Below are positions 14,866 through 16,986 of a DNA stretch of 16,986 nt, piece by piece (within the stretch, counting starts at the first letter, position 1; each line of letters opens with the position of its first letter). The notes beneath the pieces are model-generated. The model was given only the letters and a program-made list of their open reading frames with translations, had not been told where the DNA came from and did no database searches. This DNA comes from AC-9 sp051984395 (GTDB taxonomy: Bacteria; Actinomycetota; Acidimicrobiia; Acidimicrobiales; AC-9): positions 1 through 16,986 of the forward strand of contig JBPYEZ010000020.1 of the NCBI GenBank assembly GCA_051984395.1, written 5' to 3'. The position numbers and the translations under genes were made by a program.

Positions 14866-16241
14866 GACGAGACCTCCGTCGGGTCCCCACTCCGGACCGC
14901 CCGCTCCAGCGGGGCGTCGCCATCGCCCGACGCCTCGCCCTCGTTGTCCGCAGCCCGAGAGGACCGACGTAGTGACAGTAGGCCATCGGCGGCCACCGCC
15001 GCCAAGATCACGATCGCCACCTCGCCCGGGGCGCGGAACCTCGTGCTCCCGTAGGTGACGATGACGCCGATCGTGACGGCTGCGACCACGCTGAGCAGCG
15101 GAAACACCGGCACTCGGCGCCGGCGAAGGATCACCGCTCCGGCTATGGCGCCGGCGGCGAGCACGTAGTAGCTGAACAGCAGCATCTGGGTCACGGTGAG
15201 CTCGTACCCGTCGAACGTGTCGATGTGGGTCTGTTGGATCGGCTGGTAGAGGCCCCACGTCCGCCCAACCCGCGCCGCGACGACCACCGGGACCCGGCTG
15301 AGGTGGCCCTTGATGTAGGTCGTGGCGACGTGGCGGAAGTACTGGTCTGCGACCGACTCGTCACCCGGCGGCGGGTGCAGCTTGGCTCCGCATTCGAAGT
15401 ACCAGGAGCCGAGTGACGGGCCGTAGTACGTGTGGTCGCAGTTCGCCACGACCAGTGTCGGATCGAACTGGCTCGACAGGTACACCGGATGCTTGAAGGT
15501 CACCGTGTCGCGCACCAACCACGGGGCCATGGTGACGAGGGCGGCAAGCACCGACAGCCCGCCCAGGCCAAGCCGCCGTCCCAGGTTGTGACCGCGGGCG
15601 AGGACGGCGAGCGGCGCGGCGAGGAGCGGCACCAGGAGGACCAGCTCGGAGCGGCTCAGCGCGGCCAGCCCGCAGGCCACCCCCACCCCGATGGCCAGCA
15701 CCGGGCCCGGTCGGCTCCAGAAGCGGTAGGTGAGGAGCACGGCGACGGCGACCACGAGCATGGCGAGGGGCTCGGCCAGGATCTGGCCGTCGTGCATCCA
15801 GAACCCGGGGTAGAGAGCTCCCAGCACCGCGGCGATGATCCCCGCCCGGTCTCCCGCGACCTGCCTGGCGACCAGAGCCACGACCACGATGGTGAGCACG
15901 CCGATCAGGCAGATGAGCACCTTGTGCGACGTCAGGCTGCTCAGGTGGATCTTGTCGGCGGCGGCCAGCAGGAGAGGGAGCAGGGGAGGATGATCCGCAG
16001 CGGCGACGGACTGATGGCCGTAGACGTACTTGAAGGGCTCGAGGAATCCCTTACCCGCGGCCAGCAGAGACGCCTGTCCGTTGTAGTAGAAGGCGTCGCC
16101 CCACAGCGTGAAATGGGCCTTGACGACGAAGACGTAGCAGAGGCGGAGAGCGAGGCCGCTCGCGCACGCGACACTCAACCAAATCCAGAAGGGCCTGGAT
16201 CGGGCCTGCACGGCGGGCACGCTAGCAGTCGTCCCTGTCAC
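14862..16241 (-). CDS. GT39-like (ArnT/PMT-type) membrane glycosyltransferase
   Basis: The protein has 459 residues and about 10-11 hydrophobic segments. The first extracytoplasmic loop has GDAFYY at 48-53 (D49 the likely catalytic acid), KGFLEPF near 64-70 and DHPPLLPL at 83-90; MHDGQILAEPL at 149-159 matches the second conserved region, which typically reads as an S/A-E-P-L box. This arrangement is that of family GT39 and PMT_2-domain proteins, which transfer sugars from polyprenyl phosphate donors outside the cell. The C-terminal 35 residues are acidic and hydrophilic. GTG 16239-16241 is the longest start but lacks a Shine-Dalgarno; a GTG seven codons downstream (16220) has AGGGA about 12 nt upstream and is an alternative. 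The stop overlaps the GTG of the GT2 gene (GTGA), so donor synthesis and this transferase are probably coupled. The start is only 35 bp from the divergent flippase start. Confidence 0.8.
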   Translation of the reverse strand: MTGTTASVPAVQARSRPFWIWLSVACASGLALRLCYVFVVKAHFTLWGDAFYYNGQASLLAAGKGFLEPFKYVYGHQSVAAADHPPLLPLLLAAADKIHLSSLTSHKVLICLIGVLTIVVVALVARQVAGDRAGIIAAVLGALYPGFWMHDGQILAEPLAMLVVAVAVLLTYRFWSRPGPVLAIGVGVACGLAALSRSELVLLVPLLAAPLAVLARGHNLGRRLGLGGLSVLAALVTMAPWLVRDTVTFKHPVYLSSQFDPTLVVANCDHTYYGPSLGSWYFECGAKLHPPPGDESVADQYFRHVATTYIKGHLSRVPVVVAARVGRTWGLYQPIQQTHIDTFDGYELTVTQMLLFSYYVLAAGAIAGAVILRRRRVPVFPLLSVVAAVTIGVIVTYGSTRFRAPGEVAIVILAAVAADGLLSLRRSSRAADNEGEASGDGDAPLERAVRSGDPTEVSS

Positions 16242-16276
16242 TGCTGTCGACCGTTGGGCCTGGTCCGCTCGTTAGC
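16242..16276. promoter_or_regulatory. Very short divergent intergenic region
   Basis: Only 35 bp separate the GTG of the GT39-like gene and the ATG of the flippase gene. I see no clear -10/-35 pair and no Shine-Dalgarno for either gene. Either the promoters lie inside the neighbouring coding sequences, or one or both true starts are further in. Confidence 0.3.
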
Positions 16277-16986
16277 ATGACCACGATGGCGTCATCAACT
16301 GGCGGGTCTGGCGGGCCTGCCGCAGCCGGCCTGCCGGGCGGTCCCGGCTTGCCACCCCGGCCCGTGGTCACGGGGCCCGCCGCCCACGCCGACCGCGAGC
16401 AGGGGGCGGCCCCGGCCGTCACGATGACGGGCGCCCTCCGCCGGGCCGGCCCGCTCGCCTTCGCGGGCGTCGCCGCCAACGCCGCCAACGTCCTCGTCAC
16501 CGTCACGATCGCCCACCTGCTCAGCTCCCGCGACTACGGGTCGCTCGGGCAGCTCCTGGTGCTGTTCCTCCTGCTCTCCATGCCGGGGTCGGCCCTCCTC
16601 GTGGCCGTCGTGCGCCGGGTCACCGCCTGGTCGATGGCAGGTCAGGCCGACCGGATCGAGCCCTGGGCAGCCAAGGTGCGCCGGTGGGGCCTCGTCGGCC
16701 TGGCGCTCCTCGCCGTGGTGGCCTGGCTGAGCCGTTCCTGGATCGCCAGCCTGCTCTCGCTTCCCAGCCCCGACGGGGTGGCCGAGTTCCTGATCGCCGG
16801 AGGAGCCTGGGGCCTCCTCTCCTTCGAGCGGGGCCTGATCCAGGCGGATCGCAACTACACCGGTCTGGCCTGGAACCTGTGCGTCGAGGCGGGCGTGCGC
16901 ACCACGCTCACGGTCGCCCTCGTCGCCGCCGGCCTCGCCGTCGAGGGTGCCGCCCTGGCCCTCCTGGCAGCGATGGCCGCGGCCAT
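16277..16986 (+). CDS. Polysaccharide/lipid-linked oligosaccharide flippase, MOP superfamily (3'-truncated)
   Basis: The frame is open from ATG 16277 to the window end (236 complete codons plus two bases), with no stop. After a Gly/Pro/Ala-rich, low-complexity leader of about 50 residues comes ALRRAGPLAFAGVAANAANV and then successive hydrophobic segments, with HLLSSRDYGSLGQLL near residue 80. This resembles the N-terminal Wzx/PST pattern, in which the first helix is followed by a (A/S)-x-(E/D)-(Y/F)-G motif, here RDYGSLGQ. Such proteins flip polyprenyl-linked glycans across the membrane. The start could instead be ATG 16286, or ATG 16424 next to the first helix; none has a good Shine-Dalgarno. 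It is divergent from the GT39-like gene and probably begins another arm of the same glycan locus. The C-terminal half is outside the window. Confidence 0.7.
   Translation, partial: MTTMASSTGGSGGPAAAGLPGGPGLPPRPVVTGPAAHADREQGAAPAVTMTGALRRAGPLAFAGVAANAANVLVTVTIAHLLSSRDYGSLGQLLVLFLLLSMPGSALLVAVVRRVTAWSMAGQADRIEPWAAKVRRWGLVGLALLAVVAWLSRSWIASLLSLPSPDGVAEFLIAGGAWGLLSFERGLIQADRNYTGLAWNLCVEAGVRTTLTVALVAAGLAVEGAALALLAAMAAA

Noticed and set aside
14866..15258. N-terminal extension of the GT2 frame to position 15258
   Set aside because: It would overlap the GT39-like gene by almost 400 bp in another frame with Arg/Pro-rich sequence; GTG 14865 has an excellent Shine-Dalgarno and a GTGA junction.
1..16986. 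CRISPR arrays, tRNA genes, insertion sequences or prophage parts
   Set aside because: No regularly spaced repeats, cloverleaf sequences, transposase motifs or phage genes were seen on either strand.

Overview
This window is a cell-envelope glycan locus from a high-GC, actinobacterial-type genome. Evidence for that assignment is the very high GC, the frequent GTG starts, the GTGA start/stop overlaps and the protein families. The closest match I recall in gene content is class Acidimicrobiia, but this is a guess from memory and the window holds no taxonomic marker gene. Almost every gene encodes a membrane glycosyltransferase or a partner of one. I found no tRNA, rRNA, CRISPR array, insertion sequence or transposase.

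Layout. Position 1-375 (+) is the 3' end of a membrane-protein gene, probably a glycosyltransferase-type protein, cut by the window edge. It converges on a PIG-V-like mannosyltransferase gene at 395-1642 (-). A 125-bp divergent intergenic region follows. Then come two + strand genes: a UDP-galactopyranose-mutase-like FAD oxidoreductase (1768-3351) and a DUF2142-type membrane protein (3405-4976). The latter overlaps, tail to tail, the last gene of a long minus-strand block from 16241 down to 4932. In transcription order that block is: a GT39-like membrane glycosyltransferase (16241-14862), a polyprenyl-phosphate-sugar-synthase-like GT2 (14865-13882, GTGA overlap), an acyltransferase-3 protein with two tandem SGNH domains (13706-10998), a GT-C membrane glycosyltransferase (10951-9212), an AftB-like arabinofuranosyltransferase homologue (9215-7368, GTGA overlap), and a membrane-embedded spermidine-synthase-like protein (7349-4932). 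Divergent from this block, starting at 16277 (+) and running off the end, is the N-terminal part of a MOP-type polysaccharide flippase.

How the genes may work together (inference). The GT2 would charge a polyprenyl phosphate carrier with sugar on the cytoplasmic face. The GT-C enzymes (PIG-V-like, DUF2142, GT39-like, the 9212-10951 protein and the AftB-like protein) would use lipid-linked sugars on the outer face. The FAD enzyme could make a furanose or otherwise modified sugar, the flippase would export a lipid-linked glycan, and the acyltransferase-SGNH protein would O-acylate it. Having a mutase-like enzyme and an AftB-like transferase together hints at a furanose-containing surface glycan.

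Points most worth a second look: the AftB homologue; the acyltransferase whose first SGNH domain has lost its catalytic serine but whose second looks intact; the spermidine-synthase-like protein that lacks the first Asp of the usual active-site motif; and a short duplicated copy of a gene start just upstream of the gene at 10951.
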